64,000 bases of DNA from an uncultured Lachnospiraceae bacterium (GCA_910584685.1 CAJUAO010000002.1:124001-188000), one strand, 5' to 3'. Positions 19,043 through 27,932 are shown, counted from the first letter of the stretch. Notes: a model not told the origin generated them from the letters alone. Translations and numbers: made by a program.

Positions 19043-19565
19043 TTTCTTTTCCTCTCTTATCCTTTCCTGCGGCAATGTTTATAAGCAATGCAAGCATACT
19101 GCCTGCAAATCCGCCGCACATATCTATAATCACATCCCTTAGGGCAGGACTTCTTCCGTCTGTAAAGGATTGATGAAATTCATCCGACATGGCGTAAAGC
19201 ATACACAAGGCTGTAGTAAAAGCCACTGCTTTACAGGCGGCTCTCTCATTGCCTCCATATATGTTTTTTTCATTTTTCCTATAAGCCATAAAGTAATGGG
19301 CCGTATTAAAATACAATACCCCCAATATTGCATATTCGGTAAAATGCGCCATTTTTCTTATAATAAGGGTAAGGTTATCTATTCCTCCCTCAGAAAGCTG
19401 AAACGGAATAAGCTTACATATCAAATTCGTCAAAAAACCGCTCTGCGCGTCTGATTCCTCTCCGGTTTGGGCGGAAAACATGAATATTACTGCCATCCAC
19501 AATGTGGATAACAGTAAAAAAACAATACACTTTATCTTTTCCCTTTTATTATATTTTTCTTCCAT
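19005..19565 (-). CDS. VanZ-like family membrane protein
   Basis: This is a membrane protein of about 186 residues. It has a first helix (CIVFLLLSTLWMAVIFMFSAQ), a middle block with the VanZ-family signatures RKMAHFTEYAILG and SDEFHQSFTDGRSPALRDVIIDMCGG, and a final helix. VanZ confers low-level teicoplanin resistance in enterococci; the function of chromosomal relatives is unknown. The ATG at 19565 was chosen because AGGGA precedes it and because the predicted upstream extension would overlap the zinc-ribbon gene much further. It overlaps the preceding gene by 17 bases and the following one by 38, which implies a tightly coupled operon. Confidence 0.85.
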   Translation of the reverse strand: MEEKYNKREKIKCIVFLLLSTLWMAVIFMFSAQTGEESDAQSGFLTNLICKLIPFQLSEGGIDNLTLIIRKMAHFTEYAILGVLYFNTAHYFMAYRKNEKNIYGGNERAACKAVAFTTALCMLYAMSDEFHQSFTDGRSPALRDVIIDMCGGFAGSMLALLINIAAGKDKRGKENDSKENDRICRK

Positions 19566-20034
19566 GACGCATTGTTCCCTGCATATCCTCATTGCGAAGC
19601 GTTCCCGCCATCTTTTTCCTCTCCCTGCTCTCATCTAAGGAGCTGTCTATCTGTATAAGAGCGCACTTCTTACAGTATACTCCCGAGTCTATAGGCTGAT
19701 GACATATTATACACGTTTTCTGCTTTTCTACAGTATTAAATTTGCCGTCCTTAACGAACATATCAATAAGCTTTTTGCTCACTCCCGTCATTTCGGCAAT
19801 CTCTAAAATACTGTAATTAGCCCCATATTTATCCACAAACTCTCTAACCAAAGCATACTCGTTTTTAAAGGTTTTTCCGCAATAGGCGCATTTATATTCA
19901 CCAAGACCTACATATACGTAATTGTTCCCGCACTCGCATACTGTAGGCGCCTTCAGATATCTGTCAAGGTTAATAAGCCCCTGCTCCAAGTCTTTTACCT
20001 CTTTATTATCCTTTTTGTTTTTATTTCTTGTCAT
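19549..20034 (-). CDS. Zinc-ribbon/HTH protein, YvyF-like
   Basis: This is a protein of about 161 residues with two pairs of zinc-ligand cysteines: CECGNNY with CAYCGKTF near the start, and CIICHQPIDSGVYCKKC near the end. Between them is a helix-turn-helix-like stretch (SILEIAEMTGVSKKLIDMFVKDG). The arrangement resembles the flagellar-operon protein YvyF and related regulators, but no flagellar gene is nearby, so I do not assign that role. The last residues are rich in Arg and Lys. The ATG at 20034 follows AGGTGTTT; a GTG two codons upstream is also possible. It is the first gene of the cluster running down to the DUF368 gene. Confidence 0.7.
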   Translation of the reverse strand: MTRNKNKKDNKEVKDLEQGLINLDRYLKAPTVCECGNNYVYVGLGEYKCAYCGKTFKNEYALVREFVDKYGANYSILEIAEMTGVSKKLIDMFVKDGKFNTVEKQKTCIICHQPIDSGVYCKKCALIQIDSSLDESRERKKMAGTLRNEDMQGTMRHGRKI

Positions 20035-20160
20035 AAACACCTATCCTTTCTGCCTGATTTATAATGTTTTTATATTTAAAGCTTCTTATATAGTATACTT
20101 AAAAACGGCTGTCATTTCAACAGATTTATTTTCTCCCGACTTATTAATTTCCTATATATT

Positions 20161-20199
20161 AAAAAGTGCCTGCATAAACTTATTTGTCTATGCAGACAC
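20161..20199 (-). terminator. Intrinsic terminator after the DUF6033 gene
   Basis: Positions 20166-20176 pair with 20189-20199 (11 bp, one G-U). On the minus strand the stem is followed by a run of five T. It lies 22 bases past the stop codon of the DUF6033 gene. Confidence 0.8.
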
Positions 20200-20220
20200 C
20201 TTTGTATGTCAGATATTTTT

Positions 20221-20958
20221 TTATACTGAGAAATCTATATTTCTTCCCATCTGCTTTTCTTCGTTTGTCTCCAGATAATTACTTCTTTCCATAATTAAAT
20301 AATCATCTATCTTTCTTATAAGCTCATCTGCAGATGATGCTGTGATGGTTACCGTATCTTCCTTATCTGTCCTGCCGTATTTTTCCTTTTCTTCGGCCCG
20401 CTTTTCATTCCGCTTTTCAGCGCGCCTCTCCTCAGCCTTTTTAGCGTCGGCCTTCTTCTGGGCTGCCTTTTCCTCAGCCTTCTTTGCTATACGCTGCTTC
20501 TGGGCTGCCTGGGATTTATCTATAACAGCAAAGAATGACGCCGTTCCTCCATCGTCAATCTTCATTCCAAAGCCCTTTACACTTGTTCCCGAAGATTTAA
20601 ACTGCTGTGCAAGCTTGTTTATCTGATTTCTTGCATTTCCTATTATACCCTCGTATTTTGCCCTGTACTCCTCATCTTCAGCCATCCTTTCAATCTTGTC
20701 TGAATCAATGAGAACTACTGTTTTGTTAGGACTGGCATAGGCTTGCGCATTTGCCTCTGCCTGCTCCTTAAGCTTTGGCTCTACCAATATAAAATCCATA
20801 TCGCCATACTTCTTTTTAAGCTGCTCGTAATACTTTTGCGCCTTCTCACTAAGCTCAGGCTTTCCTATGGTTTTCCCTGTTGCGACCCTAGTCTTTTTTA
20901 CGCTTTCCGCTCCCGCTGCCTCTACCAGAGGTGCATTGTTTGAAATTGAATTTGTCAT
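20221..20958 (-). CDS. DUF6033 family protein
   Basis: This is a soluble protein of about 245 residues that I match to the DUF6033 family, common in Lachnospiraceae and without known function. The N-terminal half contains SEKAQKYYEQLKKKYGDMDF and a Lys/Asp-rich globular part. Residues about 165-210 form a highly charged Ala/Lys/Glu/Arg helix (KKAEEKAAQKKADAKKAEER). The C-terminus carries SSADELIRKIDDYL. It has no signal peptide or membrane helix. The ATG at 20958 is one of two plausible starts; a GTG three codons upstream has AGGA at good spacing. It stands alone between two terminator-like sequences. Confidence 0.65.
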   Translation of the reverse strand: MTNSISNNAPLVEAAGAESVKKTRVATGKTIGKPELSEKAQKYYEQLKKKYGDMDFILVEPKLKEQAEANAQAYASPNKTVVLIDSDKIERMAEDEEYRAKYEGIIGNARNQINKLAQQFKSSGTSVKGFGMKIDDGGTASFFAVIDKSQAAQKQRIAKKAEEKAAQKKADAKKAEERRAEKRNEKRAEEKEKYGRTDKEDTVTITASSADELIRKIDDYLIMERSNYLETNEEKQMGRNIDFSV

Positions 20959-21085
20959 GTCTTTCACCGAATCCTTTCTTCTGCTGTGCTGCAATATAAA
21001 TAAATTACAGCAATATGAACCATCCTTGGCTCATACATACACCATTACATTTTCTTTATCGGCACAATGCAGCAATTTTTTTATA

Positions 21086-22369
21086 CTAATCTTCACTTCT
21101 AAACTGATTTCTTATCCATTTTCCGGATTCGCTTAGCTCTCCTTCGCTCCAGCCTGACGTGGAATTGCACCATGAAGCTATAACGCTGCTTGTCTCCGCC
21201 TTATTTGATAAATTCCAGCAGCAGTAGCTTAAGTTATATTTTTTTATAAGATTCATCCACTCTGCCGACTGATTATAATCTATACCTCCGTTGCCTGACG
21301 CGTCGCAAATTCCAAACTCGCTGATAAATACAGGAAGACCGCTGTCTATACACTGAGACGCCCTGTTTCTTAACCAGTCTGTATGTGTTGCGGCATAAAA
21401 ATGAAGAGCGTACATTATATTATCATAGGCAAGAGGCGATGATAACGCCTTGTCTATCTCCTGGCTCCATGTAGGCGTTCCTACAATAATAACTGCATCC
21501 GGAGCATTTGCCCTTATTACAGGTATTACCTCGTTTGCATATGACTTTATACTGTCCCATGACGACCAGCCGTTTGGCTCGTTGCATATCTCGTATACAA
21601 CATTTTTATTGCCTGCATATTTTGCTGACATTTCCCTGAAAAATGATATTGCATCTGCCTTGTATACATTTGGGTCATTATCGTTTAATACGTGCCAGTC
21701 AATAATTACATACATTCCAAGGTCTGTTGCATAGCTTACGCCGTTATTTATTATCTGCTTAAGCTCCTCCCTGCTGCCTCCTGTACAGTATCCGTTATAC
21801 TCCGCCGTGTACATGGCAAGCCTTACACAGTTTGTATTCCAGTCATCCCTGAGTGTCTTAAAGGCCTCGTAGTTTACATACTGTGGAAACCATGAAAGGC
21901 CGTGGGTAGACATACCGTAAAGCTGCATTTTCTGTCCATGCTCGTCCGTAAGGTTTACTCCGCTTACATGCAATGCTCCATGTCTTTCTACAGGCGTTGA
22001 GCCTGACGGAATATTATTACCGTTCCCCTGATTTTCAGGAGGCTGATTATTAACCGGAGGCGATGAAGGCTGCGGCGTTATGCTTTCAGTCCTGTTTTCC
22101 GTTATCTGATTTTCGGTTGTCTCCTGTGTTTCCGGCTCCATGCTTTCCGTATCTGTTTCCTTTTCCAAAGTTGTTTCCTTTTCTGAGGAAGCTTCCGTTT
22201 TTGATTCTGTTTCCTTCTTTTCGCCGGATGGTTTTTTTCGTGTAGTTTCCTTGTCTGTCACATGCGATATTACATCCTTACCGTCAGAGATATTATTTTT
22301 TTTACTGCCGCAGCCTATACATGCCATAAGCAGGCAGACAGCCATAATATATGTTACTGCTCTCTTCAT
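21086..22369 (-). CDS. Glycoside hydrolase family 5 (cellulase-like) lipoprotein
   Basis: This is a secreted endo-beta-1,4-glucanase-like enzyme held by a lipid anchor. The signal peptide (MKRAVTYIMAVCLLMAC) ends at a Cys within LMAC or IGC. A linker of about 110 residues rich in Thr, Glu, Ser and Pro follows. The catalytic domain from about residue 130 shows the two GH5 glutamates: Glu264 in YEICNEPNG (acid/base) and Glu351 in VFISEFGICD (nucleophile), as well as RLAMYTAEYNGY and DWHVLNDNDP. The pattern fits subfamily GH5_2-type cellulases. The ATG at 22369 begins the signal peptide; its RBS is weak. The linker resembles those of the GH43 protein and the SH3 lipoprotein in this window. Confidence 0.88.
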   Translation of the reverse strand: MKRAVTYIMAVCLLMACIGCGSKKNNISDGKDVISHVTDKETTRKKPSGEKKETESKTEASSEKETTLEKETDTESMEPETQETTENQITENRTESITPQPSSPPVNNQPPENQGNGNNIPSGSTPVERHGALHVSGVNLTDEHGQKMQLYGMSTHGLSWFPQYVNYEAFKTLRDDWNTNCVRLAMYTAEYNGYCTGGSREELKQIINNGVSYATDLGMYVIIDWHVLNDNDPNVYKADAISFFREMSAKYAGNKNVVYEICNEPNGWSSWDSIKSYANEVIPVIRANAPDAVIIVGTPTWSQEIDKALSSPLAYDNIMYALHFYAATHTDWLRNRASQCIDSGLPVFISEFGICDASGNGGIDYNQSAEWMNLIKKYNLSYCCWNLSNKAETSSVIASWCNSTSGWSEGELSESGKWIRNQFRSED

Positions 22370-22531
22370 ACTATATACACCAGCCTTTCTTTGCTTATAC
22401 CGGTACAAATAAATATGTACATTTACTTCTCCTCCAAAATATTTAATTCTGCCGCTTTTAATTATATCATCAGGCTTTCATAATTACAATTTCTTTATGG
22501 CAATTAATAAAAATAGTTACATAATTTAGTC

Positions 22532-22561
22532 TTGTAATCACGTATTTTACTATGGTATTAT
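22532..22561 (+). promoter_or_regulatory. Candidate sigma-A promoter of the yitT-like gene
   Basis: TTGTAA (22532-22537) and TATTAT (22556-22561) are separated by 18 bases, with the start codon 25 bases beyond. Both boxes differ from consensus at only one or two positions. Confidence 0.4.
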
Positions 22562-22585
22562 TTCTTAAAAAGGAGGTTGGCTTAA

Positions 22586-23434
22586 ATGAAAATAAAGAAC
22601 TTTATTTTTCTTACCTTTGCAGGTATTATAAACGCTTTTGGCATTACTATATTTTTAGCTCCGGTGGATTTGTATGACAGTGGAATTTCAGGAACCTCCA
22701 TGCTCCTGTCCCAGCTTACTCCAAGCTATATTTCCCTGTCTGTCTTTCTTATATTGTTGAATATTCCTTTATTTTTATATGGTTTAAAAAAGCAGGGCAG
22801 GGTATTCACCATATACGCCATATATTCGGTAACTGTTTACTCTGTATGCGCATGGCTTATTACGGATGTTCTTCCTATAGACGTCAGCATGGCGTCGCCC
22901 TTAGCCGAAAATGATTTGCTGCTGTGCGCCTTGTTTGGCGGGCTTATTTCAGGTATGGGAAGCGGTATCGCAGTACGCTTTGGAGGAGCCATGGACGGAA
23001 TCGAGGTTATGGCTGTCATTTTCTCTAAAAAGCTTGGCCTGTCTGTAGGCACATTTGTTATGGGCTACAATATTATACTTTACATATTCTGCGGAATATT
23101 TGTAAAAAGCTGGATTCTTCCGCTTTATTCCATTATCACATACGCCGTAGGAATAAAGGCCCTTGATTTCATAGTAGAAGGCCTTGACCGCTCTAAGGCT
23201 GCTACCATTATTACTACAAAGCCGGATAAAATATGCGCTGCCCTTTCGGAGGAATTTGGAAGCGGCGTTACTGCCATAGACGCCACAGGAGGCTATTCCG
23301 GCAAGCCGAAAACCATGATTTATTTTGTGGTAAACAGGTTTCAGATAACAAAAATGCGGAACATTGTACATGAGATAGATTCTTGCGCTTATATAACCAT
23401 AAGCGATATAGCAGACGTGTTCCGTGTGGAATAG
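22586..23434 (+). CDS. YitT family membrane protein
   Basis: This is a membrane protein of 282 residues with five to six helices in the first 200 residues (IIFLTFAGIINAFGITIFLAP, LLCALFGGLISGMGSGIAVRFGG, ALDFIVEGLDRSKAATIITT). A C-terminal cytoplasmic DUF2179 domain (GVTAIDATGGYSGKPKTMIYFV) follows. The family (DUF161 plus DUF2179) is widespread in Firmicutes. Function is unproven; transport is often suggested. It is transcribed divergently from the GH5 gene. AAAAAGGAGG lies eight bases before the start. Confidence 0.88.
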   Translation: MKIKNFIFLTFAGIINAFGITIFLAPVDLYDSGISGTSMLLSQLTPSYISLSVFLILLNIPLFLYGLKKQGRVFTIYAIYSVTVYSVCAWLITDVLPIDVSMASPLAENDLLLCALFGGLISGMGSGIAVRFGGAMDGIEVMAVIFSKKLGLSVGTFVMGYNIILYIFCGIFVKSWILPLYSIITYAVGIKALDFIVEGLDRSKAATIITTKPDKICAALSEEFGSGVTAIDATGGYSGKPKTMIYFVVNRFQITKMRNIVHEIDSCAYITISDIADVFRVE

Positions 23435-23535
23435 GCTGACAATTTAAAAAATTTTATTTTTTCAGGATTTTTTTCTTTTCTTTTTTGTTTTATTATCAGA
23501 GGGGTAATTATAAAGAAAGGAGGATGCCGTTCTTT

Positions 23536-24039
23536 ATGCGTACGAATAAAGAAATTACGGAATGTTATGAGAAATATGCGGATACTGTGTATCGTGTCGC
23601 ATATCTGTATATGAAGAATATGGATGATGCAGAAGATATGATGCAGAATGTCTTTGAAAAATATATTGATACTGACATGGAATTCCATAATGAAAATCAC
23701 CTAAAGGCATGGCTGATTACCGTCGCCAAAAACACCTGCCTTAACAATCTTCGCAGTGTATGGAAAAGCAGACGCGACGACTGGGAACAGGTTTTATCCT
23801 GCTATACCCCTGCTTATACTGACACATATCATTTAGACGGAGTAACCTTCAGGGAAATTAAAAAGCTTAAAAAGCACTATCAGGTTACATTATATTTATT
23901 TTATTACGAGGGATATCCTATTAAGGAAATTGCCTCCATTATGGAAAAACCTGAAAGTACAATTCAAACTTGGCTTTCTGCCGCAAGAAGGCAGTTAAAA
24001 AAACAATTAGGAGGGATTATAAATGAAGAAATTGTTTGA
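23536..24039 (+). CDS. ECF-type RNA polymerase sigma factor
   Basis: This is an extracytoplasmic-function sigma factor of about 167 residues. Region 2 contains YADTVYRVAYLYMKNMDDAEDMMQNVFEKY and region 4 contains the HTH-type PIKEIASIMEKPESTIQTWLSAARRQLKK. Two ATG codons compete. The upstream one abuts GGAGG with no spacing, so the one at 23536, 12 bases after the RBS, is preferred. It overlaps the downstream membrane gene by 17 bases, the usual arrangement of an ECF sigma with its anti-sigma. Confidence 0.9.
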   Translation: MRTNKEITECYEKYADTVYRVAYLYMKNMDDAEDMMQNVFEKYIDTDMEFHNENHLKAWLITVAKNTCLNNLRSVWKSRRDDWEQVLSCYTPAYTDTYHLDGVTFREIKKLKKHYQVTLYLFYYEGYPIKEIASIMEKPESTIQTWLSAARRQLKKQLGGIINEEIV

Positions 24040-25777
24040 GCCTATAAAGTTAAGAGAAAACAGCAGGGAACGGGTATTGAGGGAATTAATAAGCTACAAT
24101 GATAATAAGGGTAAAAACGAAGAAACTGCAAAAAGCACTTCAAAAATTTTTTCAGATAATAAGAGCCAGCGTGAGCTTAAGCCTCGCAAAAGGAAAAAAA
24201 CTTCCATTGTCATGGAGGTTTTGGCAGGAGCTGCCGTTATAGCCATGATTGCAGGCATTATATTTGTATCAATAAACAAATCCTCAGGGATAAAGCATCA
24301 GCCGGCAAAAAGCACCGGCTCCCAGGATATTACTGAAAAGAGCTCTGACAGCAAGCCGGGACAAAATAACTCGCTTCAGGGGGCTTTGCCTGCTGATACT
24401 CCTTCAGTTGAATTTATCAGCAGCAGGAAACTTGGAATATCTATAGCATTTAACAGACAGTATTTTAAGGATTACATTGTTGAAACGGAGGGTGACGGCA
24501 TCGTTACTCTGTATCAGGAGGACGCCGGTACCGAAACAGGCTTGAATTGGAATAATATACTAATAAGTGGCTCTGGTTATTCTTACGAAGAGGAAATATA
24601 CAACTGGACAAATGACATGTATAAGAGCTACTATGGTTCACTGCAGAATATATATGATGTAACCATAGGAAATCTATACTCTGATTATTTATCAGAATTA
24701 GGCATAGCTTCCAATACTAATGCAGCAGGAATTCCTGCAACAAAATTTTCCTTCAGCTATGAGCTTCCTGATGTCAATACCTCAGAGTGTACGGATGTTT
24801 ACGTAATTGATGCAAGCGCATACCGTGACTCCCTTAATTCGGAAGGCTCCAGTGAAGCCTATAAATCGTATACTATCAAGGTGTCGTATCAGATTTTCCA
24901 TAATGATAATAATATTGAATATAGCACAAAGCCTGAAGTAATTTATGAAACAATAGATTCATTCGCCCTTACGCCATTTACCAAAAAAACCTGCTACATC
25001 TTAGCTAATGGCACTGATATATCTATAGCCTCTGGCAATGGAAGTAATATACATGAGAGCGCGAATTTCACAACAAATTATGCGGATGATGACAAGTCTG
25101 AAATAAGCTACGGCTCATACTATTCATTCTTTTCTTCTGCTTCCGCAGACATTACGAATGATTTTTTTGAGACATTTCTCCCTGTGGGACATTTGTATGA
25201 TGTAAGCGGCATTAAGGATATTTATACAAATAATGATTTTTACCTGACCTTTAACAATATGGTTGCAATAGACTTATATTATCCTGATTATTATACAGAA
25301 AAGGGTTATGACAGCTCAGCTACGGATATGGCTTATCCGTCATACGGCGTGCTTCATTCCCCATTCACCGGCAAGGATACTTCCGAGAAGGACACTGATT
25401 CACCTGACGGCAATGTAAACGTTACTAAATCCTTTGAAATATTTCCTAAGGGTGACAAGCTGATTTCAGTAAACGACAAATATTGCACTATATATGGGGT
25501 ATCTGAGGACTATATAAACCGCCGGTCCCCTGACGTTCAAAATACGTCTTCCGATGTGGTTTTTAATTATGATTATGTAATATACGTTCCTATTGAAGAT
25601 ATTTTTGATGTAAACGGTAATTCAATCGGTAATATTATCGGTGATATTAATAAGATAAGTCCTGCCCTTACAATGAGCGTTTACTATGACGGAACGGAGC
25701 TTGAAACGTTTCCTGCACAGATTTATGCTGATAAGGTGGTTGTTTATGGGCTTGAAACTACAGGGGTTTTAAATTAA
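24023..25777 (+). CDS. Putative anti-sigma factor, membrane protein with a large extracellular domain
   Basis: The gene overlaps the sigma-factor gene by 17 bases and so is the probable anti-sigma. It has a cytoplasmic N-terminus of about 60 basic residues, one membrane helix at 62-84 (IVMEVLAGAAVIAMIAGIIFV) and about 500 extracellular residues rich in Ser, Asp, Tyr and Asn. I see no zinc-binding HxxxCxxC motif, so it is not a ZAS-type anti-sigma. The extracellular part is not one I recognise, and it is large for an anti-sigma, which suggests a sensor role. RBS AGGAGGG precedes the start. A long perfect hairpin follows the stop. Confidence 0.7.
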   Translation: MKKLFEPIKLRENSRERVLRELISYNDNKGKNEETAKSTSKIFSDNKSQRELKPRKRKKTSIVMEVLAGAAVIAMIAGIIFVSINKSSGIKHQPAKSTGSQDITEKSSDSKPGQNNSLQGALPADTPSVEFISSRKLGISIAFNRQYFKDYIVETEGDGIVTLYQEDAGTETGLNWNNILISGSGYSYEEEIYNWTNDMYKSYYGSLQNIYDVTIGNLYSDYLSELGIASNTNAAGIPATKFSFSYELPDVNTSECTDVYVIDASAYRDSLNSEGSSEAYKSYTIKVSYQIFHNDNNIEYSTKPEVIYETIDSFALTPFTKKTCYILANGTDISIASGNGSNIHESANFTTNYADDDKSEISYGSYYSFFSSASADITNDFFETFLPVGHLYDVSGIKDIYTNNDFYLTFNNMVAIDLYYPDYYTEKGYDSSATDMAYPSYGVLHSPFTGKDTSEKDTDSPDGNVNVTKSFEIFPKGDKLISVNDKYCTIYGVSEDYINRRSPDVQNTSSDVVFNYDYVIYVPIEDIFDVNGNSIGNIIGDINKISPALTMSVYYDGTELETFPAQIYADKVVVYGLETTGVLN

Positions 25778-25827
25778 AAAATATTAATTTGTACGTTTGA
25801 AAAAATGTTTCCCCTCATGTAGTCCGT

Positions 25828-25924
25828 GGCTTAAGAATAAAGGGAGGGTAAGGTCTTAGGGCAGAGGCACGCACAGGGTGCGTGCCTCTGCCCTAAGACC
25901 TTACCCTCCCTTTATTCTTAAGCC
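25828..25924. repeat. Perfect 47-bp hairpin between convergent genes
   Basis: Positions 25828-25874 pair perfectly with 25878-25924, leaving a 3-base loop. The arms are uninterrupted and carry no A- or T-run at their ends. The element sits 50 bases after the anti-sigma stop codon and 43 before the end of the truncated acetyltransferase. It could act as a bidirectional transcription stop. The 8-base sequence CCCCTCAT occurs just before (25811-25818) and at the end (25923-25930) of it, possibly a direct repeat left by an insertion. Confidence 0.9.
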
Positions 25925-25966
25925 CCTCATTTGGAAGTTACATATATCTGATTTTGGACATGTTCA

Positions 25967-26167
25967 TTAAACAACCAGTTCTGAAAATTCATCTTTTGTT
26001 AATCCATACAAGATTTCGTCATAAAACTTTCCATCTGTAAATACTGTATTTCTACGTCTTCCCTCAACGACAAGACCAATTTTTTCGCAAAGTCTGTTAG
26101 ACGGCTCATTATATGAATATACACTTACGTTAAATTTTTGACATCTTAACTGATTGAAATAATTCAT
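25967..26167 (-). pseudogene. Truncated GNAT acetyltransferase fragment
   Basis: This 66-codon frame encodes only the C-terminal third of a GNAT-type N-acetyltransferase: NEPSNRLCEKIGLVVEGRRR and DGKFYDEILYGLTKDEF. The acetyl-CoA-binding loop and the earlier strands are absent. The ATG at 26167 has a good RBS (GAAAGGGG), so a small product may still be made, but it cannot be a complete enzyme. It is probably a 5'-truncated remnant. The 97-base hairpin lies just past its 3' end and a GyrI-like gene lies upstream on the same strand. Confidence 0.75.
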
Positions 26168-26212
26168 ATTTTTGCCCCTTTCTAAGCTATAGAACCACAA
26201 TTCAAATATTGC

Positions 26213-26677
26213 TTAAATACTTCTAATTGGAAAAAACATATAGTTCTTTCCCGTTTCCGGACAAGTAAAATCATGAACGGCGCCAGCTAATGTTATATCA
26301 TTTTGACTCATATAGTTTATTACCCGGACAAATGTATTGTCATCTTCACATTCAGCATAAATATATTCATAGCCTGGAATTACCCATTTTGTCCAGCCTT
26401 CCGGCGCTTCAGCATTATCATCACACTCAACTCCGGCAAGATATAAACCCTTACTAAAATTATCTTCCCATGGTTTAAATGAACGAGTATAATCAGACAT
26501 TGCTCCCCATATTCCCACTATATTTCCGTGTTCATCTTTTTTGGCCAGCTGCTGTACTTCGCTAAAATGAGAGTTTGCATCCTCCCATAATTTTTGAATA
26601 AAATCGCTTCCATCCAAGGTAGTGCCTTCTTTGCCAATCACCACAAAAGATTCTTTTATACATTTTTCTATTTTCAT
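26213..26677 (-). CDS. GyrI-like / AraC effector-binding domain protein
   Basis: This is a single-domain protein of 154 residues that matches the GyrI-like (small-molecule-binding) fold: MKIEKCIKESFVVIGKEG at the N-terminus, then WGAMSDYTRSFKPW, the EGWTKWVIPGYEYIYAE strand and a C-terminal hydrophobic end. Such domains bind hydrophobic ligands, either as the effector part of AraC- and MerR-type regulators or alone, as here. No DNA-binding region is present. The ATG at 26677 follows GGAGGTATTT. The gene lies in a minus-strand run with the MFS gene upstream and overlaps the last part of that gene's 3' region only in intergenic sequence. Confidence 0.75.
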   Translation of the reverse strand: MKIEKCIKESFVVIGKEGTTLDGSDFIQKLWEDANSHFSEVQQLAKKDEHGNIVGIWGAMSDYTRSFKPWEDNFSKGLYLAGVECDDNAEAPEGWTKWVIPGYEYIYAECEDDNTFVRVINYMSQNDITLAGAVHDFTCPETGKNYMFFPIRSI

Positions 26678-26693
26678 AAATACCTCCACAAAT

Positions 26694-27932
26694 TCAAATA
26701 TGTTTGTCAACAGTTTTTTCTGATAATATTTTAAATGAAAATGCTTTGTAAGCCCGCATACATAAAAACATAGCTACAGGAAAAATTATGGCGGCAAACA
26801 AGCCTGCCTTTAAATTTTCAGAAAATGCTCCCGAAACAAGACCTACTATCGTAGGGCCTCCGCTGCAGCCTACATCTCCTGCAAGAGCCAGCAGAGCAAA
26901 CATTGTTGTTCCTCCAAGAGGCATTTTTGCAGACGCCAAAGAAAAGACTCCCGGCCACATAATTCCCACAGACAAGCCGCATAAGCCGCAGCCAATCAAT
27001 GACATGACAGGATTTTGAAATAACACGGCTGTTAAATACGCAGCTATGCAAAGCAGTGAGCTTCCCTTAATAAACTTTACAAGATTTATTTTTTCTCCAA
27101 ATTTTCCATAAAACGCCCTGCTTAAGCCCATTAATACTGAAAAAAAGCACGGCCCTGCCAAATCGCCCACGGTCTTGGAAACTCCTAAGCCTTTTTCCGC
27201 AAAGGCTGACGCCCATTGACTCATGGCCTGCTCCGATGCTCCCGCTGTCACCATGAGAATAAAAAACAGCCAGAACAAACGAAAACGGAGTAATTCTTTT
27301 ATAGACATCCCCTCGTTTTCCTCTGTCAGACTTTCAAGGGGCACCTTTGTAAACCATATGCCGTTGGCAAGAGGCAGTATACTCCATATTATGGGAAGGT
27401 ACACCCAGCTTCCCTTTCCAAACAAAAACAGCTGCAGCGTGGATAAGCCTACCACTCCCACCGTTCCCCAGCAATAAAAGGAATGTAAAAGGCTCATGGC
27501 CGCCGCCTTGTTTTTGCTTGGACATGCTTCAACTATAGGCGATATTAATACCTCTATTAAGCCGCCTCCTATTGCATAAAAAAGTACTGCAAGCAGCAAA
27601 GCGCCATATGAATTTGACATTATCCGCGGAAACACTGACATTCCTATAAGCCCGACGGCTGCGAAAATATGCGCCGCTACAATACATATCCTATATCCTA
27701 TTTTGTCAACAAACCTTGCAGATATTAAATCTACAGCAAGCTGAACTGCAAAATTAAGAGTTGTGATAAAGGTTATCTGTGATATGCTTAATGCAAATTC
27801 CTCCTGAAATATCAAGAACAAAAGCGGCGCCAGATTATTAACAATAGCCTGGGTAATATAACCTAAATAGCTTGCATATATTGTATGGTTATAATTTTTT
27901 GTCTGCTTATTCATCTCTGTATACTCTCTCAT
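26694..27932 (-). CDS. Major facilitator superfamily transporter
   Basis: This is a 12-helix secondary transporter of 412 residues. The N-terminal half contains FVDKIGYRICIVAAHIF, which is the loop 2-3 motif of MFS. A long cytoplasmic loop (SLTEENEGMSIKELLRF) separates the halves. Two starts are possible, 27932 and 27914, and neither has a strong RBS. The gene follows the SH3 lipoprotein gene by six bases, so it may depend on translational coupling. The substrate cannot be predicted. The domain layout is closest to sugar or drug efflux members. Confidence 0.85.
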   Translation of the reverse strand: MREYTEMNKQTKNYNHTIYASYLGYITQAIVNNLAPLLFLIFQEEFALSISQITFITTLNFAVQLAVDLISARFVDKIGYRICIVAAHIFAAVGLIGMSVFPRIMSNSYGALLLAVLFYAIGGGLIEVLISPIVEACPSKNKAAAMSLLHSFYCWGTVGVVGLSTLQLFLFGKGSWVYLPIIWSILPLANGIWFTKVPLESLTEENEGMSIKELLRFRLFWLFFILMVTAGASEQAMSQWASAFAEKGLGVSKTVGDLAGPCFFSVLMGLSRAFYGKFGEKINLVKFIKGSSLLCIAAYLTAVLFQNPVMSLIGCGLCGLSVGIMWPGVFSLASAKMPLGGTTMFALLALAGDVGCSGGPTIVGLVSGAFSENLKAGLFAAIIFPVAMFLCMRAYKAFSFKILSEKTVDKHI

